A stretch of DNA of 64,000 nt from contig NZ_JAINFJ010000005.1 of the NCBI RefSeq assembly GCF_019966595.1, forward strand, positions 277,924 through 341,923, given 5' to 3'. The notes under the pieces were generated by a model that was not told the origin of the DNA, searched no databases, and saw only the letters and a list, made by a program, of their open reading frames with translations. Shown in pieces: positions 55,807 through 63,803 of this stretch (its first letter is position 1; every line of letters begins with the position of its first letter). A program made the position numbers and the translations under genes. This DNA is from Oricola indica (GTDB taxonomy: Bacteria > Pseudomonadota > Alphaproteobacteria > Rhizobiales > Rhizobiaceae).

Positions 55807-57174
55807 TTAACGGCCGTCCGGCGTACGCAGCCCGTACCACTTGTCCTTGACCGCGTCGAAATGCTCCTTCGGATTGTGGAGCGCGACGCGCAGTCCGAGA
55901 TTTTCGGCGGTCAGCCGGCCGATGGCCGATTTGAGGGCGTAGCTGGAGACCACAACATCGCGTTGCGCCTGGACCAGCGAGATTTGCGCGGTCAGCGCAT
56001 CAGCCTGAGCGTTGAGCACGTCGAGAGTGGTGCGCTGGCCAACATCGCGTTCCTGCACCACGCCATCGAGCGCGAGCCGGGAGGCCCGCAGCGTCTCGTT
56101 ATTGGCCGCGACGGCGGCGCGCGACGCCTGCAACTGGGTCCATGCCGAAGTCACTGCGGCGCGCACCTGGTCGCGCGCGACATCGGTGTTGATACGGGCC
56201 TGGCCGAGTTGTTCCTTGCTCTGGCGAACGGAGGCGCTTGCCGAGCCGCCCTGATAGATCGGCACGGTAACCTGTGCGCCGATCGAAGCCGAATTGCCGG
56301 TATAGGCGCCACCAGCCGACTGATTAAAGCTGGAGTAGCTGCGCTCTACCGAGGCCGACAGACCCACCTGCGGAAGGAACTTTCCTTCGGCGGACTTCAC
56401 ACTATAGAGGCCGGCATCGACCAGATGATGCCTGACCAGAATGGCCGGGTGCTCCTTGAACGCGATCGATTGTGCGGATTCGAGCGAACGCGGCATGCCC
56501 TTGCTCAGCGCGGAAGCCGCGGAAAGATCGCTGGGATCAGATCCTGTCAACTGCCGGTAGATCGCGGCACTGGAAGCAGCCGCCGCGCGCGCGGCCTCAA
56601 GCTGTGCCTGCGCGGCGCCACGGCTCGCACGAGCCTGTTCCACGTCGGTCCGGGTCCCCTCGCCGACATCGAAGCGCGCCGACGCTGCGCGAACCTGTTC
56701 GTCGAGAAACGCGAGGTTGCGCTGACGAAGCGCGGCGATCTGGCGGTTCTGCACCACGTCCATATAGGCTTGCGCCGTGTCGAAGAGAACGTTCTGCTCG
56801 GTGTTGCGCAGGTTCTCCCGCTCAGCCAACACACCGGCCCGTGCCGCACGCACATTGTTCGCGGTCTGGAAACCGTCAAAAAGCGACTGATTGATCTCGA
56901 TGCCGAAGCTGGCGTTGGTCACGCCCCGGCTGCCGCCGGGTGCATCCCGCCAGGAATTGGTGATGCCGCCCGTGCCCTGAATTCTTGGCCTGTAGCCCGA
57001 CTTGGCGAGCGCGACATTCTCGTTCTGCACTCGCACGCCGGCACGCGCGGAGTTCAACTGCGAGTTGTTTTCATAGGCTTTGGCGAGTGCCCCGAAAATC
57101 GTTTCCGCGCTGACTGCCTGCGGTGCGATGGCGACGGAAACGGTGATAGCCGCTGCAAGTAGGGAATGACGCAT
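55807..57174 (-). CDS. tolC: TolC-family outer membrane efflux protein
   Basis: A 455-residue protein with a signal peptide (cleaved near VSA-ET) and the duplicated TolC fold: long helical segments (GVRVQNENVALAKSGYRPRI..., then LESAQSIAFKEHPAILVRHH) and membrane strands (VTVPIYQGGSASASVRQS, FGIEINQSLFDGFQTANNVR). It forms the outer channel for ABC and RND exporters. The partner is elsewhere. The PIMT-like gene upstream and popZ/valS downstream are neighbours seen widely in the class. Confidence 0.9.
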   Translation of the reverse strand: MRHSLLAAAITVSVAIAPQAVSAETIFGALAKAYENNSQLNSARAGVRVQNENVALAKSGYRPRIQGTGGITNSWRDAPGGSRGVTNASFGIEINQSLFDGFQTANNVRAARAGVLAERENLRNTEQNVLFDTAQAYMDVVQNRQIAALRQRNLAFLDEQVRAASARFDVGEGTRTDVEQARASRGAAQAQLEAARAAAASSAAIYRQLTGSDPSDLSAASALSKGMPRSLESAQSIAFKEHPAILVRHHLVDAGLYSVKSAEGKFLPQVGLSASVERSYSSFNQSAGGAYTGNSASIGAQVTVPIYQGGSASASVRQSKEQLGQARINTDVARDQVRAAVTSAWTQLQASRAAVAANNETLRASRLALDGVVQERDVGQRTTLDVLNAQADALTAQISLVQAQRDVVVSSYALKSAIGRLTAENLGLRVALHNPKEHFDAVKDKWYGLRTPDGR

Positions 57175-57307
57175 CCGAACGATCCTGATTGACTATGGCC
57201 AAACCAGTCGCTGGCCCGGTTTAGTTCTATTTACCGCGTTGTATATCGGCAATACCGAACCGGGAACTTATTAACATGTGTTGCCAAGCGGCAACCATCC
57301 CCAGTGC

Positions 57308-57979
57308 CTAGAAGGAGAATTCGGGAACACGCTCGAAACCCGGCAAAGCCTTGACGGCGAGATTAAACGCCTGGCGTCCGGAAACGAACTGCCCGTCCTT
57401 GACATAGAGTGTGGCAAAACCGCCCAGTCCGTGGCCTTCAACCGCAACGAGACGCCCGCCGTCCTTCAACTGATCGAACAGCGACTCGGGAACGGTGTCC
57501 ACAGCGCCGCCGACGAAGATCACGTCATACGGACCTTCACCCGCATAGCCCGCTTCAAGCGGCCCGGTGACCACGGCAACATTGTCGAAGCCGTTTTCGA
57601 GCAGGATTTCGCTTGCGCGGTCGCTCAGATCGCTGTCGCTTTCCAGCGCGATAACCGCATTGCCGATAAGAGAGAAAACGGCGGACGAGTAGCCCGTGCC
57701 GCAGCCGATATCGAGAACGAGGTCGCCCGGGCGCACATCGGCGAGTTGCACCAGCTTTGCGAACGGCGACGGCTCCATCAGGAAACGGCGCGTCTCGGAT
57801 GCGCCGTTGGTCACCTCGATATCGTCATCGATATAGGCGAAAGCCTTGCGCTGGTCCGGAACGAACGCTTCGCGCGGAACGGAAAGGAGAGCTTCCAGCA
57901 GCCGCAGGTCGGTCACGTCCGTCGGACGAACCTGGCTGTCGACCATTGCCTGGCGCAGTTCTTCGAAGTTGAGCCCCAT
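57308..57979 (-). CDS. PIMT-like (protein-L-isoaspartate methyltransferase-family) protein
   Basis: A 223-residue relative of Pcm but different from the one at 31.6 kb. The N-terminus NFEELRQAMVDSQVRPTDVTDLRLLEALLSVPREAFVP and the SAM motif LVLDIGCGTGYSSAVFSLIG (in part LDIGCGTGYSS) are clear. The conserved peptide-binding GS motif region is TNGASETRRFLMEPSPFA. Such proteins lie before tolC in many alphaproteobacteria; their target is not known. The ATG opening MGLNF is used; the longer frame overlaps tRNA-Cys leader sequence. Confidence 0.85.
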   Translation of the reverse strand: MGLNFEELRQAMVDSQVRPTDVTDLRLLEALLSVPREAFVPDQRKAFAYIDDDIEVTNGASETRRFLMEPSPFAKLVQLADVRPGDLVLDIGCGTGYSSAVFSLIGNAVIALESDSDLSDRASEILLENGFDNVAVVTGPLEAGYAGEGPYDVIFVGGAVDTVPESLFDQLKDGGRLVAVEGHGLGGFATLYVKDGQFVSGRQAFNLAVKALPGFERVPEFSF

Positions 57980-58034
57980 GGTTCGATCCGCTTCCTTTTT
58001 CCCGCGCCGCGAAGGCGGCACTGCCAACGGTCAA

Positions 58035-58108
58035 TGGAGGCCTCGCCCGGAATCGAACCGGGGTGCAAGGATTTGCAGTCCTCTGCGTAACCACTCCGCC
58101 ACGAGGCC
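58035..58108 (-). tRNA. tRNA-Cys (anticodon GCA)
   Basis: A 74-nt tRNA on the minus strand. Acceptor GGCCTCG pairs with CGAGGCC, CCA is encoded and the anticodon loop ACTGCAAAT gives GCA. It is 55 bp upstream of the PIMT-like gene in the same direction. Confidence 0.96.
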
Positions 58109-58248
58109 ATGCCATGGCTGTGCCGTTGATGCGATAGGGATTTTCGGAATGGGGGTCAAGCGTCATTCTGAACAGTTCGCGGCATCAATCCGAATGACCG
58201 CTCCTCCCCCGTCCCGGGAAGGATAAAAAATGGCCGTCTGCGCTGCCG

Positions 58249-58557
58249 CTAATCCGACCGGCCGCCTCGAACGGGCTTCTGTCGCGAACGGTCCTTTCGG
58301 CGCGACCAGCGCAGAATCAGCTTGCGCCGCCACCGGCGCACACGCGGAATATCCTGGGCAAGGATGAGCAGCCCGAGCGGCAACATCCAGAATCCGACGA
58401 CCGGAAGGAAACCCAAAGCGCCCCCCACCACCAGTGCCGAACCGAGCGCGATCCGCCCGGCTCGCGTTGCCGGCACCGGGAACCGGCGGTTCAGCACCTT
58501 GATGGTGTTGCGTGTCGGACGGCCGCTTCCGCCGCTGCTGTCATCTTTCTGCGCCAT
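58249..58557 (-). CDS. Small membrane protein with two hydrophobic segments
   Basis: A 102-residue protein. Two short hydrophobic stretches lie at about residues 34-54 and 55-67 (ALGFLPVVGFWMLPLGLLILAQDIP in type), with basic ends, and the last 30 residues are strongly Arg/Lys-rich. The pattern resembles the PGPGW-type family of small membrane proteins, but I cannot assign it firmly. Function unknown. Confidence 0.6.
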   Translation of the reverse strand: MAQKDDSSGGSGRPTRNTIKVLNRRFPVPATRAGRIALGSALVVGGALGFLPVVGFWMLPLGLLILAQDIPRVRRWRRKLILRWSRRKDRSRQKPVRGGRSD

Positions 58558-58722
58558 GATCTCGCCGTGCTGTCACCCGCAGATATACCCGTGCACCGGG
58601 CTTTTCCAGCCGTGAGCCATGCCCCCGCCGGCCGGGGAGAACCGGCGGTCAAAAAAGTTTGTTTCCTGCCTTGGCAAATCGGAACGACCTTTGATATACG
58701 CTCCGATCAGCTTGAGCGCTGT

Positions 58723-58797
58723 TCCCCGGTAGCTCAGTGGTAGAGCAACCGGCTGTTAACCGGTTGGTCGCTGGTTCGAATCCGGCCCGGGGAGCCA
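58723..58797 (+). tRNA. tRNA-Asn (anticodon GTT)
   Basis: A 75-nt tRNA. Acceptor TCCCCGG pairs with CCGGGGA, GCCA ends it, and the CTGTTAA anticodon loop gives GTT. A terminator follows. Confidence 0.96.
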
Positions 58798-58809
58798 CCT
58801 ATTCAGTCA

Positions 58810-58845
58810 AGAGCCCGTAATCGTGATGATTGCGGGCTCTTTTCT
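58810..58845 (+). terminator. Rho-independent terminator of tRNA-Asn
   Basis: AGAGCCCGTAATC pairs with GATTGCGGGCTCT (one G-T mismatch) around GTGAT and is followed by TTTTCTTTT. Confidence 0.85.
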
Positions 58846-58885
58846 TTTCCAAAGCCGGTGTAAGGGCGTAAATTCGCGGCGGCAG

Positions 58886-59173
58886 CTAAGACCCCTGCCC
58901 GATGCGTCCCTTTTGGCGGAACAGCACCTTGTCCGTCTGCAGGGCCGAAATGCCGTCTTCCTTCACCGCCCGCTGGAATTCGTAATAGGCATCGCGGTCT
59001 GTCGCGAACTGGCAGTCCCATATGATGGGTCGGCCGTTCTCCGCGATCACCTCCATGTTCCAGCGATGGTCGGGACCGGCGATCCGGTAGATCTTCACGT
59101 CAAGGCGCACGCCGTCGCGCTTCAGATAGCCCGACATCCTCGACTGTTCGATCTTCGGTATTTGCGTGCTCAT
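58886..59173 (-). CDS. Small conserved-looking protein of unknown function
   Basis: A 95-residue soluble protein starting MSTQIPKIEQSRMSGYLKRDG. A core VKIYRIAGPDHRWNMEVIAENG followed by ATDRDAYYEFQRAVKEDG suggests a small alpha/beta fold. The ATG has a GGGGCG site before it. No domain is recognised. Confidence 0.6.
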   Translation of the reverse strand: MSTQIPKIEQSRMSGYLKRDGVRLDVKIYRIAGPDHRWNMEVIAENGRPIIWDCQFATDRDAYYEFQRAVKEDGISALQTDKVLFRQKGRIGQGS

Positions 59174-59421
59174 CGTCGCCCCATACGATGTCACTTTGAA
59201 AACGGTTCCCCATTAACGGCCAGACAACGCAAGATTGCAAGCCTTCGTCGTCACTCGCGCAAAGGAAAACACCTCGTTTCGTCCGATCGTGCGACAGCCC
59301 GGTTCCTTCAACTTTTCTTAACCATGCCGAACCATCCTGAGCGGGTTCGAAACGAGCCGGACGCCCGCGGCGACGCGGACGATCAAGACGGCGCCAGTCA
59401 AGGGTTGCAAGGAATATGGAA

Positions 59422-59637
59422 ATGGACAGCGGGCTTTCCTCACTCGATCGCGATCTCGCCTGCGAAGCGAGCCTGGAGCCCTTCTTCCGCAACCTTCTCG
59501 CCAATGCGCGTAGAGACGGCTGGAGCGCCGATGAAATCGCAAACGCTCTGCTGAGCCTGACCCAGAATCTCGTCGCCGACTCGCGGGCCGACGCATTTAT
59601 CGAGCTGATCCCGCCCGCTGGAACAACCCGGCACTGA
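59422..59637 (+). CDS. Small protein of unknown function, paralogue A of a convergent pair
   Basis: A 71-residue acidic protein, MDSGLSSLDRDLACE..., with core GWSADEIANALLSLTQNLVADSRADAFI. It is clearly related to the gene on the opposite strand 15 bp away (DRDLACE, GWSxDEIANAxLSLxQ, RADAxI shared). AAGGA stands 8 bases before the second ATG, which is used. Function unknown; the helical GWSDDEIANA element could bind a partner. Confidence 0.65.
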   Translation: MDSGLSSLDRDLACEASLEPFFRNLLANARRDGWSADEIANALLSLTQNLVADSRADAFIELIPPAGTTRH

Positions 59638-59652
59638 TAGCCTGATTTCCTG

Positions 59653-59871
59653 CTAGTTACGCGGGCCGCCCTGACGCGGCTCTCCGCCGATCCACGCATC
59701 GGCGCGCGCCGCCTGCACGCGCTGCTGTGCGAGGCTCAGCATCGCATTGGCGATCTCGTCATCCGACCAGCCTTGCGCGCGCGCCGAGGCGACAAGTCCG
59801 TCATAGCCGGCCTCGAGAAATTCTTCGCAGGCAAGGTCGCGATCCATCGCCGAACGCTGTTTTCCGGTCAT
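59653..59871 (-). CDS. Small protein of unknown function, paralogue B of a convergent pair
   Basis: A 72-residue protein, MTGKQRSAMDRDLACEEFLEAGYDGLVASARAQ..., whose core matches paralogue A in the order DRDLACE, LE, A-A-GWSDDEIANAMLSLAQ, RADAWI. It has a strong GGGAGGAG ribosome site. The stops of A and B are only 15 bp apart, so the pair is an inverted duplication. Function unknown. Confidence 0.68.
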   Translation of the reverse strand: MTGKQRSAMDRDLACEEFLEAGYDGLVASARAQGWSDDEIANAMLSLAQQRVQAARADAWIGGEPRQGGPRN

Positions 59872-59954
59872 CGCGAAATCTCCTCCCAAATCGGCAGCAA
59901 ATGCGCCTGGCATCGAGTGTGCCCTGTTAAAAACCGCACACGCTCATTCGTAGA

Positions 59955-59981
59955 TGATCCGATTGCGCGCGCAGTGCGTAA
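59955..59981 (+). promoter_or_regulatory. Candidate ECF11/RpoE-type promoter of the photolyase operon
   Basis: TGATCC at 59955-59960, a 16-bp spacer, and CGTAA at 59977-59981, about 35 bp before the photolyase ATG. The form matches the RpoE-ChrR (singlet oxygen) promoters of Rhodobacter as I remember them, and also matches a second site before the DUF1365 gene. Confidence 0.6.
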
Positions 59982-60015
59982 CGACACACTGACCAATTGA
60001 TATTTCTATTTGTTT

Positions 60016-61479
60016 ATGAACACGTCCAGTCCAGACCTCCCGACCGCGCCCGTCATCGTATGGTTTCGCAATGACCTCAGGTTGCACGACAACCTTGCCC
60101 TGACGGCGGCCGCCAACTCGGGACAACCGGTCATTCCGGTTTATATCCTGGAAGAAGCGGACGACACGCTTCCGCTCGGCGGCGCGCAGCGATGGTGGCT
60201 GCACCACTCTCTCGCTTCCCTTGCCGACAAGCTGAAGACGCTCGACGTGCCACTCGTCATGCGCCGTGGCGCGGCGTCGGACATCCTGCTGGACTTGATT
60301 GAAGAAACCGGCGCATGCTCCGTCCTGTGGAACCGCCGCTACGCTCCGGCGCAGATCGAACGCGACAGCGCGATAAAGGAAGAACTGCGCGCGCGCGACC
60401 TGACCGTCGAGAGCTTCGACGGTCAGCTTCTACACGAACCCACGCGCCTGAAGACGGGTTCGGGTGGTGCCTACCGCGTCTATACGCCGTTCTGGAAGGC
60501 CCTCTCCCAGTCGATCGCCCCCCGGGCACCGGCCCCCGCGCCGAAAAAGATCAAGGCCTGCGACCAGTCGATTGCCTCCGACAATCTCTCCGACTGGGAC
60601 CTCCTGCCAGGCAAGCCGAACTGGGCAAAGGCGTTCGGCGAAGAATGGACACCGGGCGAAGACGGCGCGCATGACCGTCTCGACCAATTCCTGTCAGAGG
60701 CGCTCGCCGACTATGGCGAGGGACGCGACTTTCCGGCCAAGAGCCTGACATCGCGGTTGTCGCCCCACCTGGCTTTCGGTGAGATTTCACCCTTCCAGAT
60801 CTGGCACGCGATGGAGCCTCATTGCGACGAGGTGCCTTCGCGCGATTTCACCACCTTTCGAAAGGAACTCGTCTGGCGGGAGTTCTGCTGGCACCTGCTG
60901 GTCGCGTTTCCCGATCTCGGGACGGAAAATTTCAATGGCGACTTCGACGCCTTCCCCTGGCGCGATTCGAGCGAAGATCTGACACGTTGGCAGCAAGGCA
61001 TGACTGGCTACCCCATCGTCGATGCGGGCATGCGCCAGCTTTGGCAGACCGGCTGGATGCACAATCGCGTGCGCATGATCGTCGGTTCGTTCCTCGTCAA
61101 GCATCTGCTCATTCACTGGCGGCACGGGGAAGCATGGTTCCGCGATACGCTGGTCGATGCCGACCCCGCTTCCAACACGGCCAATTGGCAATGGATCGCC
61201 GGTTCCGGGGCGGACGCGGCGCCCTATTTCCGCATCTTCAACCCGATCCTTCAGGGCGAAAAGTTCGATGCCGACGGCAGCTATGTGCGTCGATTCGTGC
61301 CGGAACTCGCCGATATGCCCGACAGCCACATACACAAGCCGTGGGAAGCGTCGAAATCCGCCCTTGATCGAGCCGGGGTGAAACTCGGAGACACTTATCC
61401 CCGTCCCATGGTTGAACACCAAGGTGCGCGCGACCGCGCCATGGCCGCCTACAAGGAAATGAAAGGAAAAGCCGCGTGA
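60016..61479 (+). CDS. phrB: Deoxyribodipyrimidine photolyase, class I
   Basis: A 487-residue CPD photolyase. The N-terminal antenna domain opens VIVWFRNDLRLHDN; the FAD-binding C-terminus shows LSPHLAFGEISPFQIWH, FRKELVWREFCWHL, NRVRMIVGSFLVKHLL and NWQWIAGSGADAAPYFRIFNP. It reverses UV pyrimidine dimers in light. In Rhodobacter the orthologous gene belongs to the RpoE-ChrR regulon, and a matching promoter lies here. The ATG at 60016 is used, since the earlier TTG has no support. It overlaps the next gene by 4 bp. Confidence 0.94.
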   Translation: MNTSSPDLPTAPVIVWFRNDLRLHDNLALTAAANSGQPVIPVYILEEADDTLPLGGAQRWWLHHSLASLADKLKTLDVPLVMRRGAASDILLDLIEETGACSVLWNRRYAPAQIERDSAIKEELRARDLTVESFDGQLLHEPTRLKTGSGGAYRVYTPFWKALSQSIAPRAPAPAPKKIKACDQSIASDNLSDWDLLPGKPNWAKAFGEEWTPGEDGAHDRLDQFLSEALADYGEGRDFPAKSLTSRLSPHLAFGEISPFQIWHAMEPHCDEVPSRDFTTFRKELVWREFCWHLLVAFPDLGTENFNGDFDAFPWRDSSEDLTRWQQGMTGYPIVDAGMRQLWQTGWMHNRVRMIVGSFLVKHLLIHWRHGEAWFRDTLVDADPASNTANWQWIAGSGADAAPYFRIFNPILQGEKFDADGSYVRRFVPELADMPDSHIHKPWEASKSALDRAGVKLGDTYPRPMVEHQGARDRAMAAYKEMKGKAA

Positions 61480-62849
61480 CCGTGAATGTCGTCCCGCCTG
61501 CCATAAACCCAAGGGCGCATGTCGCCAAAAGAATAGCCGTTATCGGCAGCGGCGTATCGGGCGTTTCCGCCGCGTGGGCGCTGTCGAAGCGCCATGACGT
61601 CACGCTGTACGAGGCGGAGCGCCGTCCGGGCGGCCATACCTGCACCGTGGACATCGATCACGACGGCAAGCCGATGTCGGTCGATGTCGGCTTCATCGTG
61701 TTCAACGAACGCAACTATCCGAACCTGACCGCCCTCTTCCGCCATCTCGACGTGAAAAGCGAGCAGTCCAACATGAGCTTCGCGCTCTCGCTCGACGGCG
61801 GCTGGCGCGAATGGTGCGGACAGAACCTGCTCACGCTGTTCGCGCAGAAGCGCAATCTGCTGTCACCATCCTTCTGGTGGATGCTCAAGGAAATACTGCG
61901 CTTCAACCGCCAATGCCTCGCGGATCGCCAGTCCGGCCTCCTGGACCGGGTCACGATCGGCGACTACCTCATCCGGAAAGGGTTTTCAGCGCGGTTCCGC
62001 GACGATTACCTGATTCCGATGGCCGCGGCGATCTGGTCGACGCCGCGCGTGCGGATGCTCGACTTCCCCGCCCGCTCTTTCGTCAACTTCTTCGAAAATC
62101 ACCGCCTGTTGGAGGTCGTGCCGCCGGTCTGGCAGACGGTTTCTGGCGGATCGCGCAATTATCTCGACCGGATCCTTGCAGAATTCGACGGTCGACTCCT
62201 GACCGACACACCGGTTCGTGCCGTGACCAGAGTGCCGGGCGGTGTGGCCGTGACCGACGCGAAAGGCCGCACCGAACTCTATGACGATGTCGTACTCGCG
62301 GCGCATACAGACCAGAGCCTTGCGATGCGCGGAGACGACGCGGACAGCGACGAACGATCCGTTCTGGAAGCGATTCCCTATATGCCGAATCGGGTCGTCC
62401 TGCACAGCGACGAGAGCTTCATGCCGAAACGAAAAGCCGCTTGGGCGGCCTGGAACTACCTGCGGGAAACCGCGGGATCGGAGGAAGGGGGCATCTGTGT
62501 CACATATTGGATGAACCGGCTGCAAAACCTCGATCCGCATCATCCTTTGTTCGTCACCCTCAACCCCATGCGCGAACCGGCAAAAGGATCGGTTTTCGGC
62601 GAATGGACCTTCGACCATCCCCAATACGATGCCGCAGCCTTCGACGCGCAGTCTCGTCTTGGCCGCATCCAGGGGCGTCACGGTATCTGGTATGCAGGAG
62701 CCTGGACAGGATACGGCTTTCACGAGGACGGCCTGCGATCGGGACTGGACGTCGCCACGGATTTGGGGGGCTATGTTCCGTGGCGAGCGCCCGTCGCCGA
62801 GCCGATCGGCGGAGAAGAGTTTCCGCCGATCCTGCAAGCGGCGGAATGA
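61476..62849 (+). CDS. FAD-dependent amine-oxidase-like oxidoreductase linked to photolyase
   Basis: A 457-residue flavoprotein with the FAD motif IAVIGSGVSGVSAAWALSK, the GG-doublet RRPGGHTCTVD, and a C-terminal AGAWTGYGFHEDGLRSG. It resembles the NAD(P)/FAD proteins that stand beside photolyase, DUF1365 and cyclopropane-synthase genes in RpoE-ChrR regulons, where related enzymes modify membrane fatty acids (for example into furan acids). It starts with GTG in a GTGA overlap with the photolyase and has GAAAGGA before it. The exact reaction is inferred. Confidence 0.85.
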   Translation: MTVNVVPPAINPRAHVAKRIAVIGSGVSGVSAAWALSKRHDVTLYEAERRPGGHTCTVDIDHDGKPMSVDVGFIVFNERNYPNLTALFRHLDVKSEQSNMSFALSLDGGWREWCGQNLLTLFAQKRNLLSPSFWWMLKEILRFNRQCLADRQSGLLDRVTIGDYLIRKGFSARFRDDYLIPMAAAIWSTPRVRMLDFPARSFVNFFENHRLLEVVPPVWQTVSGGSRNYLDRILAEFDGRLLTDTPVRAVTRVPGGVAVTDAKGRTELYDDVVLAAHTDQSLAMRGDDADSDERSVLEAIPYMPNRVVLHSDESFMPKRKAAWAAWNYLRETAGSEEGGICVTYWMNRLQNLDPHHPLFVTLNPMREPAKGSVFGEWTFDHPQYDAAAFDAQSRLGRIQGRHGIWYAGAWTGYGFHEDGLRSGLDVATDLGGYVPWRAPVAEPIGGEEFPPILQAAE

Positions 62850-62891
62850 GACTGTTCAGGGCGACCGCCGGTCGCCCCGAGGAGGAACATC

Positions 62892-63479
62892 CTACCAGTA
62901 TTTGCTCAGGAACTTGCAGAAGGAGACGAGTTCCCGATCATAGCCGCGCCCACCGGCACCAAGAGCCTGACGACACGTTCTGATGACGCGGGCCTGGCCG
63001 CCACCGGACATGGAGTTGAAAGCGCGGACCGTTTGAACGACACCCGCACCGCCGCCGCCACCCCCACCGGCGCTGCCACCACCGCCGAGACCGAGGCCAA
63101 GATCGACACCGCCACCGCCGCCGAGCGACAGATCGACACCCGCGCCGCCGCCACCGCTTCCGCCAAGCGATACGCTTGCGGTCGTTCCGCTGCCACCGCC
63201 AAGCGAGACATTCGCGTCGGTGCTGGTTCCGCCAAGAGAGACGCTGGCGGTTGTATCGCTGCCACTGGTACCGACCGAGACGCCCGCGCCGCCGCCGCTT
63301 CCGCCACCGACGCTGACGCTCGCGCCCACACCCCCGCTGTCGTTTCCGCCGACAGAAGCGCCGACGCTCGTGCCGCCGAGCGATACGCCGAGATCGATTG
63401 CGGAAGCCGGCACGGCCGCGAGGCACAGCACGGCCGCGGCGGGAAGCGAAATGAACTTGCGCAGGATAGTATTATGCAT
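62892..63479 (-). CDS. Secreted glycine/serine-rich repeat protein
   Basis: A 195-residue protein with a signal peptide (cleaved near ASA-ID). The mature part is a run of short Gly/Ser repeats of the form SVSLGGxS, VDLSLGGGG and GVSVGTSGS, about 130 residues long, followed by a compact C-terminal domain with two cysteines (RVIRTCRQALGAGGRGYDRELVSFCKFLS). A GGAG site lies 7 bases before the ATG. Such proteins occur in rhizobia as envelope or matrix components, but no role is proven. It lies between, and against, the two ECF-type promoter units. Confidence 0.7.
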   Translation of the reverse strand: MHNTILRKFISLPAAAVLCLAAVPASAIDLGVSLGGTSVGASVGGNDSGGVGASVSVGGGSGGGAGVSVGTSGSDTTASVSLGGTSTDANVSLGGGSGTTASVSLGGSGGGGAGVDLSLGGGGGVDLGLGLGGGGSAGGGGGGGAGVVQTVRAFNSMSGGGQARVIRTCRQALGAGGRGYDRELVSFCKFLSKYW

Positions 63480-63757
63480 TCTCTTACTCCGAAGTTGGAC
63501 GAACAGGGAACTGGCACTCATTTTGCGAAGTATCCGCAATGTAAAAAGGCTCGCTCACCCCTATTAAGCGTTCGTCATCAACCTTCGTTGGATTCTAATA
63601 AAATTGGATATATTAAAATTGTTCGAGAAAAGGCGCATCTCAAATGATTGTTTTTCGCGTATTTTTTCGCGTGCGACTGGTAATTTTCGTAGCGCAGAAA
63701 AATTTCTTGAGAAGCAAGGCCTTACGACCTTCCCTTGCGTCGGAATCAGCGATTGCG
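63480..63757. other. Less GC-rich intergenic stretch before the DUF1365 gene
   Basis: Nearly 280 bp with visibly lower GC than the rest (ATTCTAATAAAATTGGATATATTAAAATTG in character, runs around 63590-63620). It must hold the promoter of the glycine-rich gene. No coding frame or clear RNA fold is seen. Confidence 0.5.
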
Positions 63758-63784
63758 TGATCCATGCGGCCGCGAGCGGCGTAT
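63758..63784 (+). promoter_or_regulatory. Candidate ECF11/RpoE-type promoter of the DUF1365 gene
   Basis: TGATCC at 63758-63763, 16 bases, CGTAT at 63780-63784, about 20 bp before the ATG. Same elements and spacing as the photolyase promoter at 59955. Confidence 0.65.
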
Positions 63785-63803
63785 CCGATTCGAAAGGCAG
63801 ATC

